Below are positions 1 to 8,161 of a stretch of DNA of 64,000 nucleotides, in pieces. The DNA lies in NCBI GenBank assembly GCA_024434115.1, contig QMIT01000001.1:434001-498000 (forward strand), read 5' to 3'. Each line of letters begins with the position of its first letter. Positions within the stretch are counted from its first letter, which is position 1. The notes under the pieces are model-generated. The model was not told the origin of the DNA. It worked only from the letters and a program-made list of their open reading frames with translations, and searched no databases. Origin of the DNA: Chloroflexota bacterium (lineage in GTDB: Bacteria > Chloroflexota > Anaerolineae > Aggregatilineales > J027). Made by a program: the position numbers and the translations under genes.

Positions 1-2220
1 ATCTTTTTTTGGCGACTGTATACCCCGAATGAAGTGGATCAGGTGTCCTTGCAAGAGGGTGATTTTTCCGGCCAATTTGTGGCGTGGACATCTTACAGCG
101 TCGAACGATTCCGTGAAGGTGAAATCCCACTGTGGAATCCCTATATGAACGCGGGTACGCCCTTTTTAGCCGACCCACAAACAGCGGTATTGTATCCCCC
201 GCGCTTATTAACCGTTGCCCTGCTTGCCAGCCAATCGGACGTGAGCAATGGGGAGGTGTACGCGGCCCTACAGCGCGAAATGACCCTGCAAGTGTTGTTG
301 GGAACGCTTATGATGTACGCCTTTTTGCGCCGCCTGACCCGCGACATTGCCCAAGATGTCCCTACCCAGATTTCGGTGATTTCAAGTCTCATTGGGGCGC
401 TGGTGTTTGGATTTGGCGGATTTATGAGCGCCTATCCTCCGCTGCAACTGCCCCTCTTGGAAAGCGCGATTTGGATACCGCTGGTGCTGCTCGGTATTCA
501 TGAGGCTACCCGTCCGACACATGCAAGAATTGGCTGGCAGTGTTTGGTCTTAGCAGGGGTGGCGTTGGCGCTGTGTGCGTTGGCGGGGCACCCCCAAACG
601 CTCTTATTCACGACTTATAGTGCAGTCGCTTATCTGGTGTATCGCTTATGGCGGCGGGGCACGGATTGGAAAACGATTGGTTTGGCAATTCTCGTGATGT
701 CCCTAATCGCGGGTGGGTTGAGTGCTGCTCAATTGCTGCCGACTGCCCAATTTCAAAGCCAGACCTACCGCGAAAACTTCAGCGTAGACGACAAGGGTGG
801 CGGGTTTTCGATGCAAGACCTAACCCAATTTGTGTTCCCCTACATGCTTGGACGCTGGACGCCGCTGTATCTTGGCTTGATCGGGCTGGTGCTGGTTGGG
901 GTAGCGATTTGGCGGCGAGTACCGGGATATGGATTCTGGCTCGGTGTGGGCCTGTTTGGATTGACCCTCTCATTTGGGCAACGATTGGCAATATACGATT
1001 TTGTCTATGTGCTGCTGCCGGGGTTTGGCTTTTTCCGAGGTCAAGAACGGGCTGCGTTTGTCGTGGCGACGGCGGGGGCGGTGCTTGCCAGCATGGGGGC
1101 GGTACAGATCCTGACGTGGGACTATCTCAGCGACCACAAACCCCTGCGCCAACTTCGGCGGGTATTGATTGGCTTGATGGTGCTGTGTGCCCTTTTCGGC
1201 CTGATATTTTTTGTGCTGCGTCTGATTCCACCCAACGGCGAATTGTATCAAGGGGCGTTGGATTCAGCGGGATTGGCCCTGCTCATAGCGGTGTTGATGA
1301 CCCTAATTTTGCCCAGCGTCATGCAGCAGGCGACTCAACTAAAATGGCAGGTGGTGTTGGTGGCATTAGTTGTGTTTGACCTATTTAGCGCAAATATGGG
1401 GGGCGAAAATTATGAGCCTATCCCGGCTAATGACCGTTTGCCCGAACCCGCCTTTATCCAAATGATGCGCGATAACCTCTCGCTGGGCCAAAAAATTGAA
1501 GGGCTGGTCGGCATTGGCAGCAGCTACAGCACAATGTACGATTTGCCCGATATTTGGGGCAATAGTCCGCTGCAATTTGAGGCGGTGGAGTTCTATTTGC
1601 GAAACATTCCGGTGGAGCGTCGCTGGGAACTGCTATCAGTGCAGGTGTTAAATGCCGAATGGGATACCCTACCTGTGCCATACACCCGTATCGGTGAAGG
1701 GTCGGGTTTTTATGTCTATCGTTTAGATGATCCCCGCCCGTTTGCCCATATGATGTATCAAGTGCGGGTGGTATCGAATAATGGTGAGGCGCGGCAGTTA
1801 GTTGGGGATTTGAATTTCCCCGTGCGCGACGTGGCAGCATTAAAAGAAAATCCCGGCGCTTTGCCTGAAAACCCCGGCAATACGGTTGTGACATTACAAA
1901 CACTCGACCCCGAAAAAATCCGTATTCAGACACAGGGCGACACATCGGGCGTTTTGACATTGGCCCTGCCGTATGATACGGGCTGGAAGATCGAAATTGA
2001 CGGCAGAGAAGCCGATTTATTAGAGGCCTATGGTGGACTCAGCGCGGTCTATGTGCCGGAGGGGACACATCAAATTGAGTTTGTGTATCGCCCTCTATCT
2101 ATCCAAATTGGGGGGATTATCAGTGGTCTGACCTTGTTGGCGGTGTTGGGTGTAGTGGCGCTAGGACTGCGCGGAAATCGAAAAACAGGAGTACAAGATG
2201 CTGGAAAACCAGCGGCTTAA
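1..2220 (+). CDS. YfhO-family multi-pass membrane protein, 5' truncated by window edge
   Basis: The reading frame is open from base 1, so the true start lies outside the window and the GTG at 34 should not be taken as the start. About ten hydrophobic segments fill the first two thirds. They are followed by a soluble extracytoplasmic region with repeated aromatic/Tyr motifs, then one last TM helix near residues 690-710 and a basic tail. This layout (TM bundle, then a C-terminal globular part with a final TM) and the motif style match the bacterial YfhO family (PF09586), GT-C-like proteins linked to lipid-linked sugar transfer onto cell-wall polymers. The substrate cannot be read from the sequence. 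The stop overlaps the next gene by 23 bp, which supports one transcript with the O-antigen-ligase-like protein and a role in surface polysaccharide. Confidence 0.8.
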   Translation: MFFWRLYTPNEVDQVSLQEGDFSGQFVAWTSYSVERFREGEIPLWNPYMNAGTPFLADPQTAVLYPPRLLTVALLASQSDVSNGEVYAALQREMTLQVLLGTLMMYAFLRRLTRDIAQDVPTQISVISSLIGALVFGFGGFMSAYPPLQLPLLESAIWIPLVLLGIHEATRPTHARIGWQCLVLAGVALALCALAGHPQTLLFTTYSAVAYLVYRLWRRGTDWKTIGLAILVMSLIAGGLSAAQLLPTAQFQSQTYRENFSVDDKGGGFSMQDLTQFVFPYMLGRWTPLYLGLIGLVLVGVAIWRRVPGYGFWLGVGLFGLTLSFGQRLAIYDFVYVLLPGFGFFRGQERAAFVVATAGAVLASMGAVQILTWDYLSDHKPLRQLRRVLIGLMVLCALFGLIFFVLRLIPPNGELYQGALDSAGLALLIAVLMTLILPSVMQQATQLKWQVVLVALVVFDLFSANMGGENYEPIPANDRLPEPAFIQMMRDNLSLGQKIEGLVGIGSSYSTMYDLPDIWGNSPLQFEAVEFYLRNIPVERRWELLSVQVLNAEWDTLPVPYTRIGEGSGFYVYRLDDPRPFAHMMYQVRVVSNNGEARQLVGDLNFPVRDVAALKENPGALPENPGNTVVTLQTLDPEKIRIQTQGDTSGVLTLALPYDTGWKIEIDGREADLLEAYGGLSAVYVPEGTHQIEFVYRPLSIQIGGIISGLTLLAVLGVVALGLRGNRKTGVQDAGKPAA

Positions 2221-3700
2221 ATTGAACGAAAACCTGCCCACTCTAAACGCACTGACGGTTGGGGCGATGCTCGGTGTATTCGGTGGGGTATTGGCCTTAC
2301 TGCTGATTTTGGAAGGGCCTGTTATGGCGCTGGGGTTGGTCGTTGCAGCAATCATCGGTTTGGTTGCCTTGAGCAGCCTAGATGCGTCGCTGGCATTAGT
2401 CTTGATTTTAACGGGCCTTCTGCCATTTGGGACACTACCCTTTAAAGTCGCCATTACGCCGTCATTGATTGATGCGGCGTTGGGGGTGTTTATCGTCGTC
2501 TATTTATTCCAATGGATGACCGGACGGCGGCGTGATTTGCAGACCACGCCTGTGCACGGGATGATACTGTTGTTCATCCTACTGATGATTTTTGCCTTTG
2601 TTTTAGGGATGCCGAATGGAACGTTGACCCCCGGTATTTTGCGGCGCTTTTTGGGGTTGATGGCAAACGTCGGCCTGTCCCTAGTGGTAGTGGATGTGGT
2701 GCGCCGGGTTGAAACCTTGCGACGACTGACTCTGACTTTTATGGTGATTGGGGCGGTGGCGGGGGTCATCGGCAGCGTATTGTGGATGCTGAATGACGAT
2801 TTCGCCAATACGATATTGAATCGCCTTGTTCGGATCGGTTATCCGGCGGGGAATGTGCTGCGTTATCGTGAAGATGGCGTGCAAATTAAGGGGGAACGGG
2901 CGATTGGCACATGGGTTGACCCGAATGCCTATGGCGGTTTTTTGATGATGGTTGGGGCGTTGATTGCGCCTCAATTATTGGCCCGCCGACCTCTAACCGG
3001 ATACCGCTGGATTATTTTTGTGTTGATGGGATGCGTCGGGGCAGGATTATTTTTGAGCGATTCACGCGGCTCGATGTTGGGGTTACTGACCGGGGTAGGC
3101 TTGGTGGCGGTGATTCGCTACCGCAGCCTGATTTGGGTGCTTCTCATTTTGATTGCCATCGCCCCGTTTAACCCCATTACAGCGGGGTATGTAGATAGGG
3201 TGGTCGCGGGTGTCACAGCATCTGACCTCGAAACTCAGATGCGCCTCGGTGAATACAAGGACACTTTCATACTCATTGCCCGCTATCCCGTATTTGGAGT
3301 AGGGTTTATCGCGCCACCCGACATTGACCTATATCAGGCTGTTGCCAATACCTATCTGACCATTGCCTCAAATTCTGGCATTGTTGGTTTGGTGGTATAT
3401 CTCATTACTCTCCTGAGTGTATTTGGTTATGGCTATCGCCACCGCGCCGAAATTGACCAGAACAATGAAATCAACGATATTTGGTTGGGTTTGTTTGCAG
3501 GAATTGTAGCCGCAATGGTTGGAGGGATGTTTGACCATTTTTATTTCAACGTCGAATATCAGGCCACTTCGCTGACGGTGTGGTTTTTTGTTGGGCTATT
3601 GCTGGCGGCAACCCGATTAGCCATCCCCATCAATCCCGATAAGGCGCTTGGATTACCGCGTGTGCCCAAATTGCTGTGGGTCGAACCAGCATCTGATTAA
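2198..3700 (+). CDS. O-antigen ligase / Wzy-like polymerase family membrane protein
   Basis: A 500-residue polytopic protein with about 12 TM segments. The central motif DSRGS near residue 290 and a following long periplasmic loop are typical of the Wzy_C / O-antigen ligase superfamily (PF04932). These proteins polymerise or ligate lipid-linked glycans at the outer face of the membrane. The ATG at 2198 has a good ribosome site (aggag, 5-6 bases upstream) and lies inside the end of the YfhO gene, so translation is probably coupled. The stop codon shares the tetranucleotide TTAA with the stop of the convergent amine oxidase gene. Ligase and polymerase cannot be told apart from sequence alone, and no Wzx or Wzz partner is visible in the window. 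Confidence 0.82.
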   Translation: MLENQRLKLNENLPTLNALTVGAMLGVFGGVLALLLILEGPVMALGLVVAAIIGLVALSSLDASLALVLILTGLLPFGTLPFKVAITPSLIDAALGVFIVVYLFQWMTGRRRDLQTTPVHGMILLFILLMIFAFVLGMPNGTLTPGILRRFLGLMANVGLSLVVVDVVRRVETLRRLTLTFMVIGAVAGVIGSVLWMLNDDFANTILNRLVRIGYPAGNVLRYREDGVQIKGERAIGTWVDPNAYGGFLMMVGALIAPQLLARRPLTGYRWIIFVLMGCVGAGLFLSDSRGSMLGLLTGVGLVAVIRYRSLIWVLLILIAIAPFNPITAGYVDRVVAGVTASDLETQMRLGEYKDTFILIARYPVFGVGFIAPPDIDLYQAVANTYLTIASNSGIVGLVVYLITLLSVFGYGYRHRAEIDQNNEINDIWLGLFAGIVAAMVGGMFDHFYFNVEYQATSLTVWFFVGLLLAATRLAIPINPDKALGLPRVPKLLWVEPASD

Positions 3701-4974
3701 AGTATGGTCAGACACTCCCGCGCCGCACGCCAACCGCTTTCAATCGCGCCATGTACAGTCTGGGGATTGGTGTAATAGGCCGTCGCCTCGCCTGCAAAAA
3801 ATAGCTGATTCCCTTCGGGACGGGCCAGTAATGGACGACATTCCGCCATGCCGGGGGGAACATGGGCATAACCCCCCAATGCCAGCGGGTCAGCCGCCCA
3901 TGCCACCCGCTTAGAAGCAAGAACAGCCTGTTGTAATTTATTCAATGGAATGCCAAGCAGGATACTGAGTTCCTGTAACCCCATATCCAGCGCGACGGCC
4001 TCATTCATCGCATCAATTCTTTGCGCCCGTTCCGCCGTGACGTAACACGCGATAATGGCATCTTCATGGCGTCCATAACTCGGCGTCCACCAACGGGCGG
4101 TCAATCCGGTATGGGCCATAAAAGTGAGGTTTTCATCCCACAGGCATTTGCGGAAACGATAAATCAATTTGGTGGCAGCCTCCATGCGAAAAGCATTGGT
4201 GGCCCATATCTTGTCGGGGGGTAGGGCAGGGGTAAAGCGAATCGTCCCATTTTGCAATAGGCTGACGGGTACAGTGAGGATACAGCTACGGGCCTGATAA
4301 ACCTGCCCGCTGTAAATAACCCTTACGCCGCCATCGCCCCATTGGATTTCCTGAACCAGCGAATTGAAGTGGATGGGGTAATCGGCGTGATACCAGTCTA
4401 ACAACCTGCCATAGCCCTCGCGGATGCGTGATTCGGCATGACCCGCTGTATCTACTTTCATTTCGCGGATGAGGTCATGGCAGCTAAGGGTTTCGATATT
4501 GGCGCAGCAGGTTTGGGCTAACAAGACATCTGCCGCTGTGAGCGCGTCTCCGATCCAACCCTGCCCGCGCAAGTAATCCGCCAGCGATACATCTTGGGGG
4601 AGACTGACGTTGGCTAATTGCTCGTAGGCTTGCAAGAGTCCGGTCAATGTTTGGCGTAACGGGCCGGGCAATTGGGCAAGGGGCAGGGCAGGATTCACCC
4701 CGTCCGACCAGCGTAAATTACCCATGCGCACGACGGGTAGGGTATGCAGCCCAGCCGATTTGACCAAATCCATCGTGACAGCATGATCGCCATGAATGAA
4801 TTCCGCGCCAAATTCGATAGGGATGGCAGCAAAGTCATAGTTGGTGTAGATGCGTCCGCCGATACGATCACGCGCTTCGAGCATCAAAATCGCTCGTCCC
4901 GCGTCATGCAGCGTTCGTCCCGCTGCTAAACCCGCTGCCCCCGCACCCACAATGATGGTATCGTACAAGGTCAT
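3697..4974 (-). CDS. flavin-containing amine oxidase (monoamine oxidase-like)
   Basis: FAD-dependent amine oxidase family protein (PF01593) of 425 residues. The N-terminus has the Rossmann dinucleotide motif VGAGAAGLAAG at residues 10-20, the conserved acid E35 (LEARDRIGGR) and the GGR motif. The C-terminus has the second flavin contact FFAGEATAYY. The family oxidises amines to imines/aldehydes with H2O2 formation; the substrate here is unknown. There is no signal peptide, so it is cytoplasmic. The ATG overlaps the stop of the upstream phosphorylase by 4 bases (ATGA), so the two are co-transcribed. A role in amine or polyamine catabolism is possible but not shown. Confidence 0.85.
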   Translation of the reverse strand: MTLYDTIIVGAGAAGLAAGRTLHDAGRAILMLEARDRIGGRIYTNYDFAAIPIEFGAEFIHGDHAVTMDLVKSAGLHTLPVVRMGNLRWSDGVNPALPLAQLPGPLRQTLTGLLQAYEQLANVSLPQDVSLADYLRGQGWIGDALTAADVLLAQTCCANIETLSCHDLIREMKVDTAGHAESRIREGYGRLLDWYHADYPIHFNSLVQEIQWGDGGVRVIYSGQVYQARSCILTVPVSLLQNGTIRFTPALPPDKIWATNAFRMEAATKLIYRFRKCLWDENLTFMAHTGLTARWWTPSYGRHEDAIIACYVTAERAQRIDAMNEAVALDMGLQELSILLGIPLNKLQQAVLASKRVAWAADPLALGGYAHVPPGMAECRPLLARPEGNQLFFAGEATAYYTNPQTVHGAIESGWRAARECLTIL

Positions 4975-6293
4975 GTGGGTCGGCCTGTAATGGTGTCATA
5001 GAACAGGGGTAGGGCATCAACAGGTGAATTGCTCAACTTGGCTACCGTACCCAAGTGCGATTTGACCTCGGCGAGTTTGGCGGGGTCGTTGGCGTAAATC
5101 GTGAATAGGGGGTCGCCTGCCTTAACCTTGTCGCCGATTTTGTGGTGCGTTTCGACCCCGACACCATAATCAACCGGATCACCTTTTTTCTCACGCCCAC
5201 CACCTAATCGAACGACTGCAAGGCCAACCTCAAGGGCGCTCAGTTCCGATAGATAGCCATCCTGTGGAGCAGTCACTGATTCAATTAATGAAGCGTCGGG
5301 GAGGCGGCTGACGTCATCCACCTGCGACACGTCCCCACCTTGCCTTTCCACCATACTACGGAAACGGCGAAAAGCGCTTTGGTCATGCAGACAGTGTTCG
5401 GCGGCGGCATAGGCGGCTTCAAAAGTGTCTACGCCGCTGTTAGGGGCAAGATGCAACATATGGGCCGCGACGACCAAGCAATGTTCGGTAAAATCGGCTG
5501 GCCCTTCGCCTTGCAGGGTTTCAATAGCTTCGCGCACTTCCAACGCCAAGCCTGCCATTTTGCCGAGTGGTTGATTCATGTCCGAAATGAGGGCGACCAT
5601 GCTGCGACCTGCATCCACGCCAATATCCACCATCGTGCGGGCCAATTTGCGTGCGTCGTTTACATTTGCCATAAACGCACCTTTGCCCGTTTTGACATCC
5701 AACACAATCGCATCAGCCCCGGCTGCCAGTTTTTTCGACATGATGCTGCTGGCGATGAGAGGCAGGCTGTCTACTGTTCCCGTCACATCACGCAGGGCAT
5801 ACAGAAGTTTATCAGCGGGGGCAAGGTCGCCAGATTGACCCGCCAGCACCAGTCCATTTTCGCGGGCAAGGCGCTTAAATTCCTCTTTTGAAAATTCGGC
5901 CCGGAAACCGTTAATGGCCTCTAATTTGTCAATCGTGCCGCCCGTGTGCCCCAAGCCACGCCCACTCATCTTGGCAACAGGGACACCACACGCCGCAACA
6001 ATCGGCAGTACCACGAGTGAGGTTTTGTCGCCGACCCCGCCACTGGAATGTTTATCGAGGGCGAAGGGCACGACATCCGATAAATCTATTTGGTCGCCGC
6101 TGCGGGCCATCGCAAGGGTAAGATCACTGATCTCACGCCGCGTCATGCCTCTGAAAAAAATCGCCATACACAGGGCCGCCGCTTGATAATCGGCGACCTT
6201 CCCGGCGGTATAATTCTCGATAAACCAGTTAATTTCTTCGGTAGAAAGTTCGCCGCCGTCACGTTTGCGAACAATAATGTCGGTAATGTGCAT
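4971..6293 (-). CDS. pdp: pyrimidine-nucleoside phosphorylase
   Basis: A 440-residue member of the nucleoside phosphorylase II family (thymidine/pyrimidine nucleoside phosphorylase, EC 2.4.2.2 or 2.4.2.4). It cleaves uridine, deoxyuridine or thymidine with phosphate to base plus (deoxy)ribose-1-phosphate. The family signature SGRGLGHTGGTIDKLEAI is at residues 110-127 and the phosphate-binding KHSSGGVGDKTS at 81-92. The domain order is an N-terminal alpha domain, the glycosyltransferase-3 core, and a C-terminal PYNP domain with VETHHKIGDKVKAGDPL. Length fits the Gram-positive/Thermus Pdp group. The start is the ATG at 6293. It is the first gene of a two-gene operon with the amine oxidase. Pdp versus DeoA specificity is not certain. 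Confidence 0.93.
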   Translation of the reverse strand: MHITDIIVRKRDGGELSTEEINWFIENYTAGKVADYQAAALCMAIFFRGMTRREISDLTLAMARSGDQIDLSDVVPFALDKHSSGGVGDKTSLVVLPIVAACGVPVAKMSGRGLGHTGGTIDKLEAINGFRAEFSKEEFKRLARENGLVLAGQSGDLAPADKLLYALRDVTGTVDSLPLIASSIMSKKLAAGADAIVLDVKTGKGAFMANVNDARKLARTMVDIGVDAGRSMVALISDMNQPLGKMAGLALEVREAIETLQGEGPADFTEHCLVVAAHMLHLAPNSGVDTFEAAYAAAEHCLHDQSAFRRFRSMVERQGGDVSQVDDVSRLPDASLIESVTAPQDGYLSELSALEVGLAVVRLGGGREKKGDPVDYGVGVETHHKIGDKVKAGDPLFTIYANDPAKLAEVKSHLGTVAKLSNSPVDALPLFYDTITGRPT

Positions 6294-6377
6294 CTTCTAG
6301 CCATCCTAATATGGTGAAAAATCGCCCATTAATGATAGCAAGTCAGAGGTACTTTAGCGAAGAAAGAGAGTGTTGGT

Positions 6378-7040
6378 ATGGATGAGTTTTTATTGGCATT
6401 GGCGGCCATATTGGTCTATGGGTCATTTCACAGTTTGCTGGCGGCTTTTGGGATCAAGGCGTGGTTTGTAACGGCGTTTGGCCGACGAGCCTATGAGGGC
6501 GTGTATCGGCTGTTTTTTAATGTGGTGGCGACCATTTCATTTCTACCCGTGTTGATTGTGGTGGGTGCAAATCCGGGGGAGACGATGTGGCAGGTGGATG
6601 CTCCGCTGAGTTATGTTTTGCTAGGTATACAGGCGGTGGGCCTGATTGGGTTGGTCATATCGCTGCTGCAAATTGATACGCTAAGATTTTTGGGCTTGAG
6701 CCAGTATGTTGCATGGCAAAATGGCAAGTCGCTGCCCTTACCAGAAGAACCGCTTCAAATAGGCGGAGTATATGCGTTGGTGCGCCATCCTCTCTACTTT
6801 TTCAGTCTGTTGCTGTTATGGCCCAGTCCGATGATGACCACTGGGATGCTGGGGTTGTATGTTGGTGTGACACTCTATTTTGCGGTGGGGTCGTTGCTGG
6901 AGGAGCAAAAACTACAGCGGGCTTTTGGACAACCCTATTTGGATTATCAATCACAGGTGGCATGGATGATTCCGTATATTAAATTAGGGCCAAGTGCGAC
7001 AAAACCTGTTATAAATGTAGGAGAATCTTTACAAGACTGA
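6378..7040 (+). CDS. isoprenylcysteine carboxyl methyltransferase/NnrU-like membrane protein
   Basis: A 220-residue integral membrane protein with about six TM helices. The C-terminal part has the signature VRHPLYF (residues 132-138), a downstream LLEEQKLQRAFG and YLDYQSQV. This is the SAM-binding region of the ICMT/PEMT-type membrane methyltransferases (PF04191 and relatives, which include NnrU-like proteins). The predicted activity is methyl transfer to a lipid, thiol or small molecule; the substrate cannot be told from sequence. It stands alone between the divergent pdp operon (84 bp gap) and the DsbA-like gene. The ATG at 6378 is the first in frame, with a weak purine-rich site ahead. Confidence 0.7.
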   Translation: MDEFLLALAAILVYGSFHSLLAAFGIKAWFVTAFGRRAYEGVYRLFFNVVATISFLPVLIVVGANPGETMWQVDAPLSYVLLGIQAVGLIGLVISLLQIDTLRFLGLSQYVAWQNGKSLPLPEEPLQIGGVYALVRHPLYFFSLLLLWPSPMMTTGMLGLYVGVTLYFAVGSLLEEQKLQRAFGQPYLDYQSQVAWMIPYIKLGPSATKPVINVGESLQD

Positions 7041-7178
7041 GGATAAACGGAATATAGTCCGTAATGTTTTTAACGGTCTAGGTCTCGCCTACCATTGCGT
7101 CATCTGAGACAATGGACGAGCCTTTTCAGGCGTTGTGTAATTTAATGAGAGGAACCGATTCACGTAAGGAGAATTTTC

Positions 7179-8081
7179 ATGGCAGAACCAGTTAAAACTA
7201 AGCCACCGAAAGCACCAACCGCCCAACGGATTGCGGCGAAGAAGAAGGCCCAAAAGAAACAGCAGCAACAGTTGTTGTTAATCGGCGGTGTCGTCGTTGC
7301 CACGATTATCGCGGTGGTTGCAGTGATTTATTTGACACAAAAAGAAGCGACCAAGGTGTGTGGGATAGAGGATACCAGTTGCTTTAGCGCCTATGCGGGG
7401 ATTCCTCTCTCCGCCGATCTGCAAAGCGAAGCCAAGCGCGATGACGCTGGTGTGAAGTTGGCCTCGGACGTGATGGAAGGGGTTGAACGCGGGGTTACGG
7501 AAGATGGCATCCCCTATATTGGCAGCCCCAATGCCCCGATTGTATTTGCCGAATTCTCCGATTTTTCCTGCCCACACTGCGCCGAATATGCCCCAGAAGT
7601 GGAACGGATTATCAAGGATTTTGTGCGGACAGGGCAGGCCCGCGTTGAGTATTATCCCATGACATTTGTGGGGGGCGCATTTTCTGCCAAAGCGACGGAT
7701 GCGGCGGTATGTGCGGATAAACAGGGTGCTTTTTGGGAATTTCATACCCAGCTATTTGACTTGGCCCAAGCTGAGGGACATGAGGCTTTTAACACAAGCC
7801 GATTGATTGAATTAGCGGATGATATGGGGTTAGACACGGACGAACTACGCTCTTGCATTAATTCCAATTATGGACAGCAAGTTCGTGCCGCCGCTAGTGA
7901 ACTCCAAAATACGCTAGGGGTCAACAGCACCCCAACGGTGGTGTATCGGGCGGGTGGGTCGCAGAGTGATGCCGATTGGCGGTTTTTCACCGCATCTAAT
8001 GGGGAACGGGCAACACGTGGCAAGTATGAGGAAGTTGCCGCACTGGTACGGCAATATAACAGCCCCGACCTAGGTCAATAG
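7179..8081 (+). CDS. membrane-anchored DsbA-like thioredoxin-fold protein
   Basis: A 300-residue protein. A basic, Lys/Gln-rich N-terminus is followed by one TM segment at about residues 31-53, leaving an extracytoplasmic thioredoxin-fold domain. The active site is CPHC (C131, C134), directly after FAEFSDFS, which is diagnostic of the DSBA-like Thioredoxin_4 family (PF13462). The cis-Pro loop is seen in NSTPTVVY near residue 252. The likely role is oxidation or isomerisation of disulfides in exported proteins. C61 and C68 just outside the membrane form an extra pair. The ribosome site aaggag lies 8 bases before the ATG. A strong bidirectional terminator follows. No DsbB or VKOR partner is adjacent. 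Confidence 0.88.
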   Translation: MAEPVKTKPPKAPTAQRIAAKKKAQKKQQQQLLLIGGVVVATIIAVVAVIYLTQKEATKVCGIEDTSCFSAYAGIPLSADLQSEAKRDDAGVKLASDVMEGVERGVTEDGIPYIGSPNAPIVFAEFSDFSCPHCAEYAPEVERIIKDFVRTGQARVEYYPMTFVGGAFSAKATDAAVCADKQGAFWEFHTQLFDLAQAEGHEAFNTSRLIELADDMGLDTDELRSCINSNYGQQVRAAASELQNTLGVNSTPTVVYRAGGSQSDADWRFFTASNGERATRGKYEEVAALVRQYNSPDLGQ

Positions 8082-8100
8082 CCAATTCCTGATTGCCAAA

Positions 8101-8139
8101 ATCAAAAGGGACGAGTGTTGAATTCGTCCCTTTTTTGAT
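8101..8139. terminator. bidirectional intrinsic terminator between dsbA-like and DUF4397 genes
   Basis: A near-perfect inverted repeat. The arm AAAAGGGACGA pairs with TCGTCCCTTTT around a 9-base loop, with T runs on both strands. It lies between two convergent genes and can serve both. Confidence 0.9.
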
Positions 8140-8161
8140 TCTCATAGTCGGATGCAGGGAG

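Noticed and set aside
648..1379. 243-codon frame inside the YfhO-like gene
   Set aside because: Composition is Trp/Cys/Arg-rich with no domain. The other frame encodes the recognisable membrane protein through the whole stretch.
7041..7178. Inverted repeat CCATTG/CAATGG and others before the DsbA-like gene as a terminator
   Set aside because: Arms are short and not followed by a T run; they may be chance.
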